Of a stretch of 64,000 nucleotides of DNA, positions 32,750 through 41,485 are shown piece after piece. The notes below the pieces were generated by a model that had not been told where the DNA came from, ran no database searches, and worked only from the letters and a program-made list of their open reading frames with translations. Origin of the DNA: Nemertoderma westbladi (taxonomy: Eukaryota > Xenacoelomorpha > Nemertodermatida > Nemertodermatidae); assembly GCA_032718475.1 (NCBI GenBank), contig JAUCBJ010009156.1, positions 1 through 64,000 of the forward strand, in the 5' to 3' direction. The first letter of the stretch is position 1, and the number at the start of each line of letters is the position of its first letter. A program made the position numbers and the translations under genes.

Positions 32750-35110
32750 ATGGCGAGTAAGTTGATCAGGAAGAGAAAGGCGAAGTCAGGAGGAAAGGAG
32801 ATACTGGTGGATTTCACCGAGAGGCATCCGGAAGAGAAGACGAGAGGATACTACGAGAGGTTGGAAAGGGGTCACGCGGCGCGAGCGCTGCAGGATCACT
32901 TCAGGGAGATGCACGAACAGCGGCTGGTCGGGACCTACGGGACGCCGTCGCTGGACAACGCGATCTTCCAACACTTCCACTACGTAGTGAAAGGGGACGA
33001 GGCGAAGTTCGGGATTCCGAAGTACCCGAGGGAATCACCGAGGAAGGACTGGAAGAGATTCATAGAGTCCGTCAACAGAGGAGGATATATGATCCTAGAC
33101 GACGAGGGAACCGTGGAAGACGAGGCGGGTTCGAGACGAGGAACGGCGGGGTCGGCCAGGACCATACTCCTACATTTGGCCGCGCCAAATGGGGACATCT
33201 TCTTATTCGATCTAGGAACGTATGGGAAGAAGGACAGGCCGAAATTAAACCGGTTACCGAAAGCGGTACAAGTCTTAGTAAGAGAGAAGTCGACGATGAA
33301 AGTGGGATCGGCGATTCGCGAGGACGCGGAGAGGATCATCGGTCCGGACGCCGCCAACCTCCTGGATATGCAGAAAGTCTTTATGGCTATGACGGCACCG
33401 GATGGGTTGGGGGTAGTCGAAAACACAGGCCAATGCGGGGCGGTGGCGATGGGCCAATTATTGGGGCTCGTATGCCACAAACCGATGGACTGGGGGAAGT
33501 TTAGGGAAGAATACGGAGCAGAACTAGCGAACTCGCTAAAGTGGGGAGCGAGACCGGGAAAGCAGGAGGTATATCAGTTCCGCAGGGGAGCGATAAAGGT
33601 ATATCAGAAGCGATATATCCTGCAGGAGGACTGGATGATGATAAGTTTGCTTAACTTATTCATGACCGTGGTTATCGAGAGGGAACCAGGGGCATTTCTG
33701 TTATCGGGATCACCCCTAAGCTACCGGAGAGCCTTTAAGACGGCCTTTGACGGTCTGGTAGACCACCCGGGGCTGAAGGGCGAGTCGGTGTACTACAACA
33801 GCCGGCATCTGGTAGACGGGGAGACAGATACACCGTATCAGAGATGGGAGCAGCTAGAGACGGATAGACGAGAAGCAAAGCGACTGGAGGAAGTCGCTAG
33901 ACGGGAGAGGATAGAAGCAGAGGAGAGGGAAGAGGAGGCCAGGACACAGAGTTACGGCTTCGAGGAACAGGCAGGCCTAGACGAACTTCATTGGACTTCA
34001 TCAGGGAGTTCGGGGGAGTCTCTAGGGCGAGAATTGGGATGGACGGTGGGATCGCCGAAACAGTCGACGTCGGGGTTGCAAACGATGCCCATACCAGCGG
34101 GCGCCGAGGGCGACCAACCGCCAAGGAAGTTAAGGGAGCTAGAGGGATGGAGAGCTACGGGCGAGAGCCAAGGCGGGAAGGGACATAGTGGATCCATCGG
34201 GATACCGGGGTTGGAGACACTGCCAGAAGAGGAGGACGACGACGACGAGTTCGGAGAGATGCCGCCCATCGAGAGGATAGGCCACTCGGACACGGACTGG
34301 GTTGGCGGAAGGGTGGTGACGGCCAGTGGGGCGAGGGCCTTCTGGAACAGATCCGGCAAGCGGACCTGGGTGCACGAGGAGCCGGCGATGGATTTCGCGG
34401 GGAGCACCATCAGGTTGGGCGAGCAACCGGGGACGGCACCACGGGTAGTATTCGGGGAGACGATGCCCGAGAGGGGCGGAGAGATCGACGTAGATAGAGA
34501 GACCAACGTAGAGAAGTTCGCCTACCAGCGACTCCACAGACCGCGGAGATCGCTTGGGACGAAAGACGAGGTGGGACGGGAGACATTGGTACTCGGCTGC
34601 GACTACTGTGGGAGACAGACCCATCGGGAAAGGAGCTGCCTATACCGGTTCCAAAAGGGAACCTTTTGTCTCTACTGCCGAGAACCAAGCCACAGGATGG
34701 GGGCGTGTCCACGGTTGCATAATCGATGTACAAAGTGCCACTTTCGGGGACACTACGGACGCGAGTGCGACTGGATGAACGACGAGGAGAAGTTCACAAG
34801 ATTCGAGGAGTGGGCCGACGTCGGGGCCATGACGCGCCAGCGCATGAAGGCCCAGGAGTTCAAGTGGGGTTTCTTCCTTATCAATCAGGAGACTCACATG
34901 GAGATCATAAAGCGGAGGCTACCGTTTACCTACCAAGAGGTAGCAACGGCGGCGTCGTACGCCGGAGTGATGAACACGCAAAGGTATTTGGACAGGTGGA
35001 CGCCAGAGAACCGAAGGGAGTTTAGGGATTTCTTGGCGGAGCACGTACCACAAGGCAATGAAAATGATCCTATGGGACGCCACCAGAGGGAGACAACCGG
35101 GCCACTCTGA
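32750..35110 (+). CDS. BEL-B accessory ORF: 3'-5' exonuclease-like domain plus three zinc knuckles
   Basis: 786 intact codons in the env position, independent of pol. Residues 112-305 fit the DEDD 3'-5' exonuclease fold (EXD1/WRN-like). Motif I is YMILDDEGT (D117 and E119). IFLFDLGTYGKK follows as the usual strand. Motif II is MKVGSAIREDAERI (183-196, D192), then LLDMQ. At the place of motif III (Y-x3-D) I read ISLLN (298-302), with Asn in place of Asp, so catalysis may be impaired. Three exact C-x2-C-x4-H-x4-C knuckles lie at 617-630, 640-653 and 660-673 (CDYCGRQTHRERSC, CLYCREPSHRMGAC, CTKCHFRGHYGREC), implying nucleic-acid binding. No signal peptide or membrane segment, so it is not a classical envelope. 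The exonuclease assignment is by motif pattern only. A basic 79-codon frame (35058-35297) overlaps its end. Confidence 0.7.
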   Translation: MASKLIRKRKAKSGGKEILVDFTERHPEEKTRGYYERLERGHAARALQDHFREMHEQRLVGTYGTPSLDNAIFQHFHYVVKGDEAKFGIPKYPRESPRKDWKRFIESVNRGGYMILDDEGTVEDEAGSRRGTAGSARTILLHLAAPNGDIFLFDLGTYGKKDRPKLNRLPKAVQVLVREKSTMKVGSAIREDAERIIGPDAANLLDMQKVFMAMTAPDGLGVVENTGQCGAVAMGQLLGLVCHKPMDWGKFREEYGAELANSLKWGARPGKQEVYQFRRGAIKVYQKRYILQEDWMMISLLNLFMTVVIEREPGAFLLSGSPLSYRRAFKTAFDGLVDHPGLKGESVYYNSRHLVDGETDTPYQRWEQLETDRREAKRLEEVARRERIEAEEREEEARTQSYGFEEQAGLDELHWTSSGSSGESLGRELGWTVGSPKQSTSGLQTMPIPAGAEGDQPPRKLRELEGWRATGESQGGKGHSGSIGIPGLETLPEEEDDDDEFGEMPPIERIGHSDTDWVGGRVVTASGARAFWNRSGKRTWVHEEPAMDFAGSTIRLGEQPGTAPRVVFGETMPERGGEIDVDRETNVEKFAYQRLHRPRRSLGTKDEVGRETLVLGCDYCGRQTHRERSCLYRFQKGTFCLYCREPSHRMGACPRLHNRCTKCHFRGHYGRECDWMNDEEKFTRFEEWADVGAMTRQRMKAQEFKWGFFLINQETHMEIIKRRLPFTYQEVATAASYAGVMNTQRYLDRWTPENRREFRDFLAEHVPQGNENDPMGRHQRETTGPL

Positions 35111-35297
35111 GGGGCCACCGGCGAAGCGATATCGGGCACTAATAACACCAGCGCCCAAGGAGCCAACGACCGGGATCAGCAAGGAGGTGGCGGCGAAGGT
35201 CCGAAAGCAGAAAGCGGATCCCAGAGGAACGGTGGTAACCAAGAAACGACCCAGGGAAGAGGACGCCAGGGGGAACTATCCCCAGAGGAACAGATAG

Positions 35298-36009
35298 GTT
35301 CCCAGAGCCGAGGGAGAGAGACTGAGACTTGGACGTGGTGCGCCTGGAAGGCGCCGCGTGGGACGTACGAACTATTAAGTACAAATTTAATTAATGCAAA
35401 TAATCATATAAGTGCAATTTGTATGTACGTACGTAGTAATTAGTAATCTACGAATATATACGCTCGAGTAAGTACTATAGTCATACAACCTTTCTCAATT
35501 AGCTACTGGGACTGGGGGATAACTGACTATGGCACTATGGACGAGACACCAGACAATTTCACACTTCTTGAGTGCGACGGCACAAGAGGGGGGGGGGGAG
35601 ATTCGTCAGAAGGGATGAGGTAGTCAGAGTAGGGTTGAGGGACAGAGTAGTAGGTGCGAAGTGCGGAGAGAGTGCGGACGCAATTCTAGTGTGGGGGGGG
35701 AGAATAAGAGGCTGAGTGAGGGACGAGGAGGTCCGAGTGTATGAGAGAGTTAGGATGAGAGTGAAGAAGAGATAGGGCGGAAGTGTTGGGGAAACAAAAG
35801 TTGCGTGAGAGGTGAGCGCGATCGGCCCGACATGAGACGCCAGGCACACAGGGTAGCGTTATCATACCCATAGGGAGCGGCCTGGAAAGCCGGCTCCGAG
35901 AGAAAAGAATTCCACCCCACACCCGATACTAGATCGGGATCCAGCGGGATTGTAGCGCACTTTTTTGGTTGATGCTATCTTCTTACCGGGAAGATAGCAT
36001 GGGGGGGAG
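35298..36009. other. BEL-B 3' non-coding region and polypurine tract
   Basis: Purine-biased in the middle (35590-35800, several G runs). A palindromic GCTATCTTC...GAAGATAGC flanks TTACCGG just before the terminal GGGGGGGAG purine tract (36001-36009) that primes plus-strand synthesis in LTR elements. No gene seen. Confidence 0.6.
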
Positions 36010-36520
36010 TGTTAGCTTATTCAATCCCGCTAACACCCCATAAAGTTATAAGCCGATAAGCAATATTGGGAGCCACGAGATTGGGTAATTAACCAACTCG
36101 TGCCATCCCAATAAGAATGGGAAGGAGAAGCACACAATGAGGGTCAGGGGCCAAACCCCTAACCCAGAGAGAATAGGTGGAGTGAACGGGAACACTCCAA
36201 AGGGCGCCAACAAGGGTATCAACCAATCAGAGGGGGGAAAGGCATCGATTAGGTAGAGTAACAAGGCCAACCGTGCAATATAGCCACTTGGCAGTAATCA
36301 TACCAATTCAGTTATCTCAGTGCAATACCGGTGCTAGATTAGGTTACATAGTTTAGCTAGGGAAGGACCGGGACTTTAGTTACCGTATCCCGCCTTCCGT
36401 ATACGACAATATTATCTCATATCTATATCTATATCTATATCTGCATATCCAAATATTATATACGACAAACAGCACAAACTCATTCACTCCTTATACACGG
36501 CGGGGACGCGTGAACTAACA
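36010..36520 (+). repeat. BEL-B 3' LTR
   Basis: 511 bp, TGTTAG...CTAACA, almost identical to 22537-23044; preceded by a polypurine tract. Confidence 0.9.
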
Positions 36521-37517
36521 ACGGATAAACCGGGATCCCTCTTGGATCCCGTCACAGTAACTAAATCGAGCTGCTGCCCTAGTTAAACTGTAACAACTGC
36601 TGCCCTAGCTAGCTGAACTCCACCGATCACCAACCGAGATGAGTCAGTCGGGAGAGATAACACCGACGCGGACCCCGGACGAAGAGCTAACGATCCGCGA
36701 GGCCGCAACCAGGCGATATAGGCCCACGACGCCGGACCCATCGGTAACGGGTCATCCGGCAGTTCAGGACGAGGGGGGCCTGGAACCCGAGGTCGAGCCG
36801 AGAGGAAGAGAGAGCGAGACGGAGGGAGACGGAGACGAGTCGACACAAGGCGGGGGTCGACGCACCGGTGTCGCCGGCCAGCCACAGGCCGAGGGCGACG
36901 AACGGGCCACCGAAACGGCGACGGTGGGGCCGACGGTGCGGCCCCGGACGCAGAGAGACGAAGGAGATATCGGTACCGATGTCGCCGGCCAGCCACAGGC
37001 CGAGGGCGACGGACGGCCCGCCGGAACGGCGACGGTGGGGCCGCCGGTACGACGTCGGACCCGGAGAGACGGAAGAGAGATCGGCGACGAGGACGTCGGG
37101 GTTTCTGATCGACTTCGACGGGCCTACAACGCGACCCAGAGACTACTAAAGGACGCTAAGAAGGAAGGGGCGAAGATAGACGAGGTGAGACTGAGGAAAC
37201 GACTAGGTGAGTCGGATAGACACTTTAATTACCTAATGCGTTTTGGGCAGAGAGAACTAGCCGAGGAGAGAGCGAAAGGGATTGCCAGTGAACTGTTCGA
37301 ACTATGGGAATGTGGGAGTATGGAACCTAGCGTAGCGTCAGTGTACATAGGGCCATACTTGGTCGATGCCCGGGGAGTAAAATTAGTGGGTTGGAGGGGA
37401 CCAGAAGGGGGCGAATCCGAGGTTAACCCCGAGGATTCGGCCTCATCGGTCGGAGAAAGTTCCGGGAAGCGGGGGAAAGTTAGTAGGTCGGGAAGGCGGA
37501 GGGAGTCCATCGAAACC
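36521..37517 (+). pseudogene. Second, truncated BEL-B leader and gag start
   Basis: Similarity to the 5' end of BEL-B does not stop at the 3' LTR. The leader (with a diverged patch at about 36566-36635) and the first about 290 gag codons (36639-37512) follow, nearly identical to 23148-24021, then similarity stops at about 37517. The gag frame runs 41 bases further to an unrelated stop at 37551-37553. The order LTR-internal-LTR-internal suggests a tandem element made by LTR recombination and later truncated. Confidence 0.85.
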
Positions 37518-37536
37518 CTAATTCAAAGTGGAAATG

Positions 37537-37681
37537 GAGGCCCAAAACCTTAAGTAAAACTGTCATGTAACCCCAACCTTAAATATTTTGGATCCTAAAT
37601 TCCACAAAATTTCTTAGATTAGAGCATGGGACTTTAAGGTTATAGGGTTACTAATGACTGTTTTAATTAGGGTTTGGGCCT
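37537..37681. mobile_element. Small inverted-repeat (MITE-like) hairpin
   Basis: Left arm from about 37537 (GGCCCAAAACCTTAAG) and right arm to about 37681 (AATTAGGGTTTGGGCC) are imperfect inverted repeats of about 48 bases around a 50-base loop. It begins about 20 bases beyond the truncation point of the second BEL-B copy. No target duplication identified. Confidence 0.6.
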
Positions 37682-38063
37682 GACCAACTAACCCAACCAC
37701 AAAAATAAACGCCTAGGACACCGGCAGCGTTCTTAATGCAGCTGCTTCCAGCATGTCCATTATAGATAGATAATTGAAACCTGAAAAAGGTGGACAGTCC
37801 AATCACTAATAAATAGCATTGCTTTAATACGTTTCTGATTGGTCAGGCTATTATCTATGTTTTTTGTGCATGTGTCCAGTCCACCTTTCACCTTTTTCAA
37901 ACACACATCTTATTCCCAATTATGTAACTAAGAAAGCGAAAACTTGAAAAAGGTGGACAGACCAATTGCTACAAACTGCTTTACATAATACGTTTCTGAT
38001 TGGTCTGTCCGTTGTCCATGTTTTCTGTACATAGTCCACCTTTTTCAAACACCCCCTGTCAGC

Positions 38064-38457
38064 CTGTATACACCCTGTACACTCTGGACTACAAACCCGC
38101 CAGCTGACAAGCAACAGAAGAACCTACTGCAGTAGTGCAGTACTGGCTACTGCTGTACTGCAACTGCACAACTCTGCAACTGTAGTAGTACTGTAGTACA
38201 GTAGTAGGCCTACTGACAGACTGAACTGCTGAACTATGCGATAATGAATAATTAATTTGGAGATAACAGAAAAACAGGATAAACTCGTAACTCTCTAATT
38301 TATGTTCCCAGTTCCAGTTGGCCGTACCGTGCCGGTACAGCGGTACTGTCTGACTGTTATGTAGCAGTCAGACAGCAAGACAATACCGATACAAAATACC
38401 AGCTGAACAGTGCGGCTGGCTTCGATAGCCTAACACCTGAATTCCGCAAGTGGTAAG
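38064..38457 (+). other. Region upstream of the BACE-like gene
   Basis: Between the MULE-like element and the start codon. 38120-38220 is dense in short CTGCAGTA/GTACTGTAG words that can fold back. No TATA box is obvious. The ATG at 38458 has A at -3 and G at +4, a good context. The promoter is presumably here, which places the MULE-like end about 400 bases upstream of the coding start. Confidence 0.4.
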
Positions 38458-38634
38458 ATGGAGATTTTGTTGCGGATTCTATGTTTGTTACTGTTTAGTA
38501 ATTGCCAATTTAATTGTCAGTCGAACAACAACGCCGTCGCCAATGATTCATCGAGTTTGTATTCGGTTGATATGGGAGGTTTATCTGGCGCTGGTTATTA
38601 TGTCGGAGTATCGATTGGAACGCCACCGCAAAAG
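38458..38634 (+). CDS. BACE-like membrane aspartyl protease, exon 1
   Basis: The gene encodes a beta-secretase-type pepsin-family protease; exons at 38458-38634, 49989-50140, 50724-50889, 51155-51277, 51810-51991, 57585-57789 and 60246-60435 splice in frame. BACE proteins are type I membrane proteases acting in Golgi, endosome and at the surface. Exon 1 (59 codons, phase 0, donor AAG/GTAGGT) holds a signal peptide (MEILLRILCLLLFSNCQFN), an Asn/Ser-rich propeptide-like stretch and the start of the mature fold, YYVGVSIGTPPQK, as in BACE. Over the seven exons the protein matches BACE from signal peptide to the last catalytic-domain strand. The transmembrane exon is not found. Whether it is BACE1 or BACE2 cannot be said; invertebrates often have a single gene. 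Confidence 0.9.
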
Positions 38635-38657
38635 GTAGGTCAGTAGGTAGGCCTACC

Positions 38658-40119
38658 CAGGGCTGGCAAAGTAGGTTTTTGTAAACCTAGGTTTTTGTAG
38701 GTTTTTGTCAAAAACCTAAAATTTGAAAAAAGCCTAAAACTAGGTTTTTAGGTTTTTGATTTTTCATCTTTAATTTGCCTTTTAATTTCATTTGTACACT
38801 CAAAACAACTGAACAAGTATACTTGCATTGTCAGCTGATGAGTTCGTTCCAGTCCAGTCCAGTTGTCTTGTCACTACTGACAAGCTGACTGTTGCAAGGG
38901 TCCTACTAATTACCCCAACCTACCACAATCTACCCCAACCTACCACAATCTACCGCAATCTACCCCAACAATTCGATAGAGGCATTTAATTACCACAATA
39001 TTATTTTACATTGGTATCTAATTACCACAATATACAGAACTCAAGTGTCTATTTACCACAAGACTACACTGCATCTAATTACCACAATATTATTTTTTAT
39101 TTTACATTGGCATCTAATTACCACAATATATAGAACGCAAGTGTCAGAGTGTCTATTTACCACAAGACTACACTGCATCTAATTACCACAATATTATTTT
39201 ACAATGGCATCTAATTACCACAATATACAGAACTCAAGTGTCTATTTACCACAAGACTACACTGCATCTAATTACCACAATATTATTTTACATTGGCATC
39301 TAATTACCACAATATACAGAACTCAGTGTCTATTTACCACAAGACTACACTGCATCTAATTACCACAATATTATTTTACATTGGCATCTAATTACCACAA
39401 TATACAGAACTCAAGTGTCTATTTACCACAAGACTACACTGCATCTAATTACCACAATATTATTTTACATTGGCATCTAATTACCACAATATACAGAACT
39501 CAAGTGTCTATTTACCACAAGACTACACTGCATCTAATTACCACAATATTATTTTACATTGGCATCTAATTACCACATTATACAGAACTCAAAATAATGT
39601 AAAAATGTAAAATATAAAATGTAAAATAATATTGTGGTAATTAGATGCTGTGTAGTCTTGTGGTAAATAGACACTTGAGTTCTGTATATTGTGGTAATTA
39701 GATGCCAATGTAAAATAATATTGTGGTAATTAGATGCAGTGTAGTCTTGTGGTAAATAGACACTTGCGTTCTGTATATTGTGGTAATTAGACACCAATGT
39801 AAAATAATATTGTGGTAATTAGATGCAGTGTAGTCTTGTGGTAAATAGACACTTGCGTTCTGTATATTGTGGTAATTAGACGCCATTGTAAAATAATATT
39901 GTGGTAATTAGATGCCTCTATCGAATTGTTGGGGTAGATTGCGGTAGATTGTGGTAGGTTGGGGTAGATTGTGGTAGGTTGGGGTAATTAGTAGGACCGA
40001 CAAAAACCTAGCGAAAACCTTCAAAAACCTGCAAAAACCTTCCAAAAACCTACAAAAACCTTGCAAAAACCTAAAACCTAAAAATTTTTCTGAAAAACCT
40101 ATGGTTTTTGCCAGCCCTG
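38658..40119. mobile_element. Non-autonomous hAT-type element, largely palindromic
   Basis: CAGGGCTGGCAAA at 38658 and its complement TTTGCCAGCCCTG at 40107-40119 are flanked by GGCCTACC on both sides (38650-38657 and 40120-40127), an 8-bp target duplication: the hAT signature. Inside, an 89-bp unit (ATCTAATTACCACAATATTA and so on) repeats about seven times forward (38980-39595), then about three times inverted (39600-39915). Subterminal AAAACCTA-type words and CTACCCCAACCTACC repeats occur at both ends. No transposase. It begins 23 bases after the exon 1 donor. Confidence 0.92.
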
Positions 40120-40589
40120 GGCCTACCTACAGACAGAGGTGCAGCCAATTGCAGAATTGGTGCAGGCGCAGCCGCAGGACTGCAGCCCTGCAGGGGTGGG
40201 CTCTGGGCTGAGGTGGGGTGGGTTGGCAGGTTGGGTTGATGTTCATGTCCGATTCCGAAATTCCACAAACATTGTCTCATCATTGACCAATACGTGAATT
40301 GTAGTGGTAGATATGACGCGCTGACGCGACGTCTAAGAAGGTGAGTGAATGTTTACTTTGAACTTTATACTGTTATACCGGTAGACAACAATAACTTAGA
40401 TTGGCCTATTAACGCTACGGAAACTGAGTGAAGGAATAAAATCAAAGAGCCTTCCTGCAATGTAGACATTTATCAACTTCAAGAAAGCATTCGTCTGAGA
40501 TTGACTCCATCCATAGCTGCATAGAATTTCCAGCAAAATGCTTGAAATTTTAAGAGCTTAGGCCCTATGAATTATCAGATGCAATCGTT
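40120..40589. other. BACE intron 1 sequence, nothing recognised
   Basis: Unique-looking intronic DNA with a G-rich stretch at 40140-40220. No gene or repeat structure is seen. Confidence 0.4.
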
Positions 40590-41110
40590 GCTGACATTCG
40601 ATTATTATATTGTGATACAGACAGAAGCTCAGGTACTTTCACCAGATGGTGAAACTAGGTTCTTCTCAATCCTGGCTGGTCTACTGCAACTGCTGCAAGG
40701 CGACACATTGGCTTCGTTACCATTTAGTGTTTATAATTGTAAAGGGTTATGAATGAACCATCAGTCTGCTTTTTAATACGAGTTCAGATGCACAGCTTCT
40801 ACTGAACAAAGTGGAAAGGGCTGCTAAGGAGGTTGGATTGCATAAAGAATACATGACTTTTAATGTTTCATGGAAACTATTTCACCAAACTTTATAATAC
40901 AGTAATAATCCACTAAGTGAAGTTTATGACTTCCAGTACCTTGCTTTATAAATAAAAAAAGAAAACTTTAGTTAGGAAAGCAAAGGCATGGAAGCGAACG
41001 GTTATGAGACCAACTTGAAAGGGATACTGAACTTGGGAGAAAGGAAAGTGCAACTATGGAGAATCGGGAAGCCTGGAAGGATCTCATTTCCACTGAACTA
41101 GATTGCTCGA
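40590..41110 (+). pseudogene. LINE fragment in BACE intron 1
   Basis: Decayed RT pieces in order: DGETRFFSILAGLLQ and LLQGDTLA (about 40648-40712, the GvLQGDTLAP block), QLLLNKVERAAKEVGL (about 40793-40841), DFQYL, then RKAKAWK (about 40976) and finally a 3' segment that matches the inverse of 21404-21560. Internal deletions and stops abound. Same family as 1-720 and 21404-21773. Confidence 0.7.
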
Positions 41111-41485
41111 CGTAGTAGTATAGGCCCCCAGATTCCATGAAATTCTGTATAGGTCTATACATTGGATTGGTGCTTGAATTTATATGCAGTTTGGCAAACA
41201 GTGTAAAAATTTATGGTTATTAATTGATTATGTATCCGTTTTTTTTTAATTTAGAGAGATAGCCTGGTTTGTTTGTTTATCATACTGCTTAAAGCAGAAA
41301 ATGTCAACACATTTTTTATGTTAAAAAAGTATCACTAACTTTAAAATCTTATGCACGTTATGCTGATATGTATATTGAAAGATTGAAATATTATATTTGA
41401 AACTCAAATAATGCGATACGTGTTTCGGTTATTGGCGTAGATTAATGGGATATCAATACACTTATACATTACTCAATTAATTTAC
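41111..41485. other. Intronic DNA downstream of the nested gene
   Basis: AT-rich; would hold the 3' untranslated region of the minus-strand gene. No clear AATAAA on the minus strand close to its stop codon. Confidence 0.35.

Larger units (their letters stand above)
22537..36520 (+). mobile_element. BEL-B: young BEL/Pao LTR retrotransposon with an extra ORF
   Basis: LTRs at 22537-23044 (508 bp) and 36010-36520 (511 bp) begin TGTTAG and end CTAACA. I see one clear substitution and a 3-bp length difference between them. A G-rich purine tract (GGGGGGGAG) immediately precedes the 3' LTR. Internal order: gag, aspartic protease, Pao-type RT, RNase H, integrase, a 0.9-kb minisatellite, then an independent 786-codon ORF in the env position. 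AAAAC before the 5' LTR is not found after the 3' LTR, because a second partial element copy continues there to 37517. Stops and poly-G frameshifts break gag-pol. Confidence 0.93.
21907..38054. mobile_element. MULE-like element with 9-bp target duplication, interrupted by BEL-B
   Basis: The left end at 21907 and the right end at 38054 are perfect 22-bp inverted repeats beginning GGGTGTTTGAAAAAGGTGG. CCTGTCAGC flanks both sides (21898-21906 and 38055-38063), a 9-bp target duplication. Inner copies of GAAAAAGGTGGAC and its complement, next to CCAATCA/TGATTGG words, form subterminal palindromic units at 21907-22125 and 37780-38054. 9-bp duplications and G-rich ends fit Mutator-like elements; no transposase remains. 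BEL-B (22537-37517) lies inside and separates the halves, so this element inserted first. Confidence 0.75.

Noticed and set aside
37720-38060. Independent small MITEs at 37780-38054 and 21907-22125
   Set aside because: The 9-bp direct repeat is shared only by the outermost ends, so a single element split by BEL-B explains both better.
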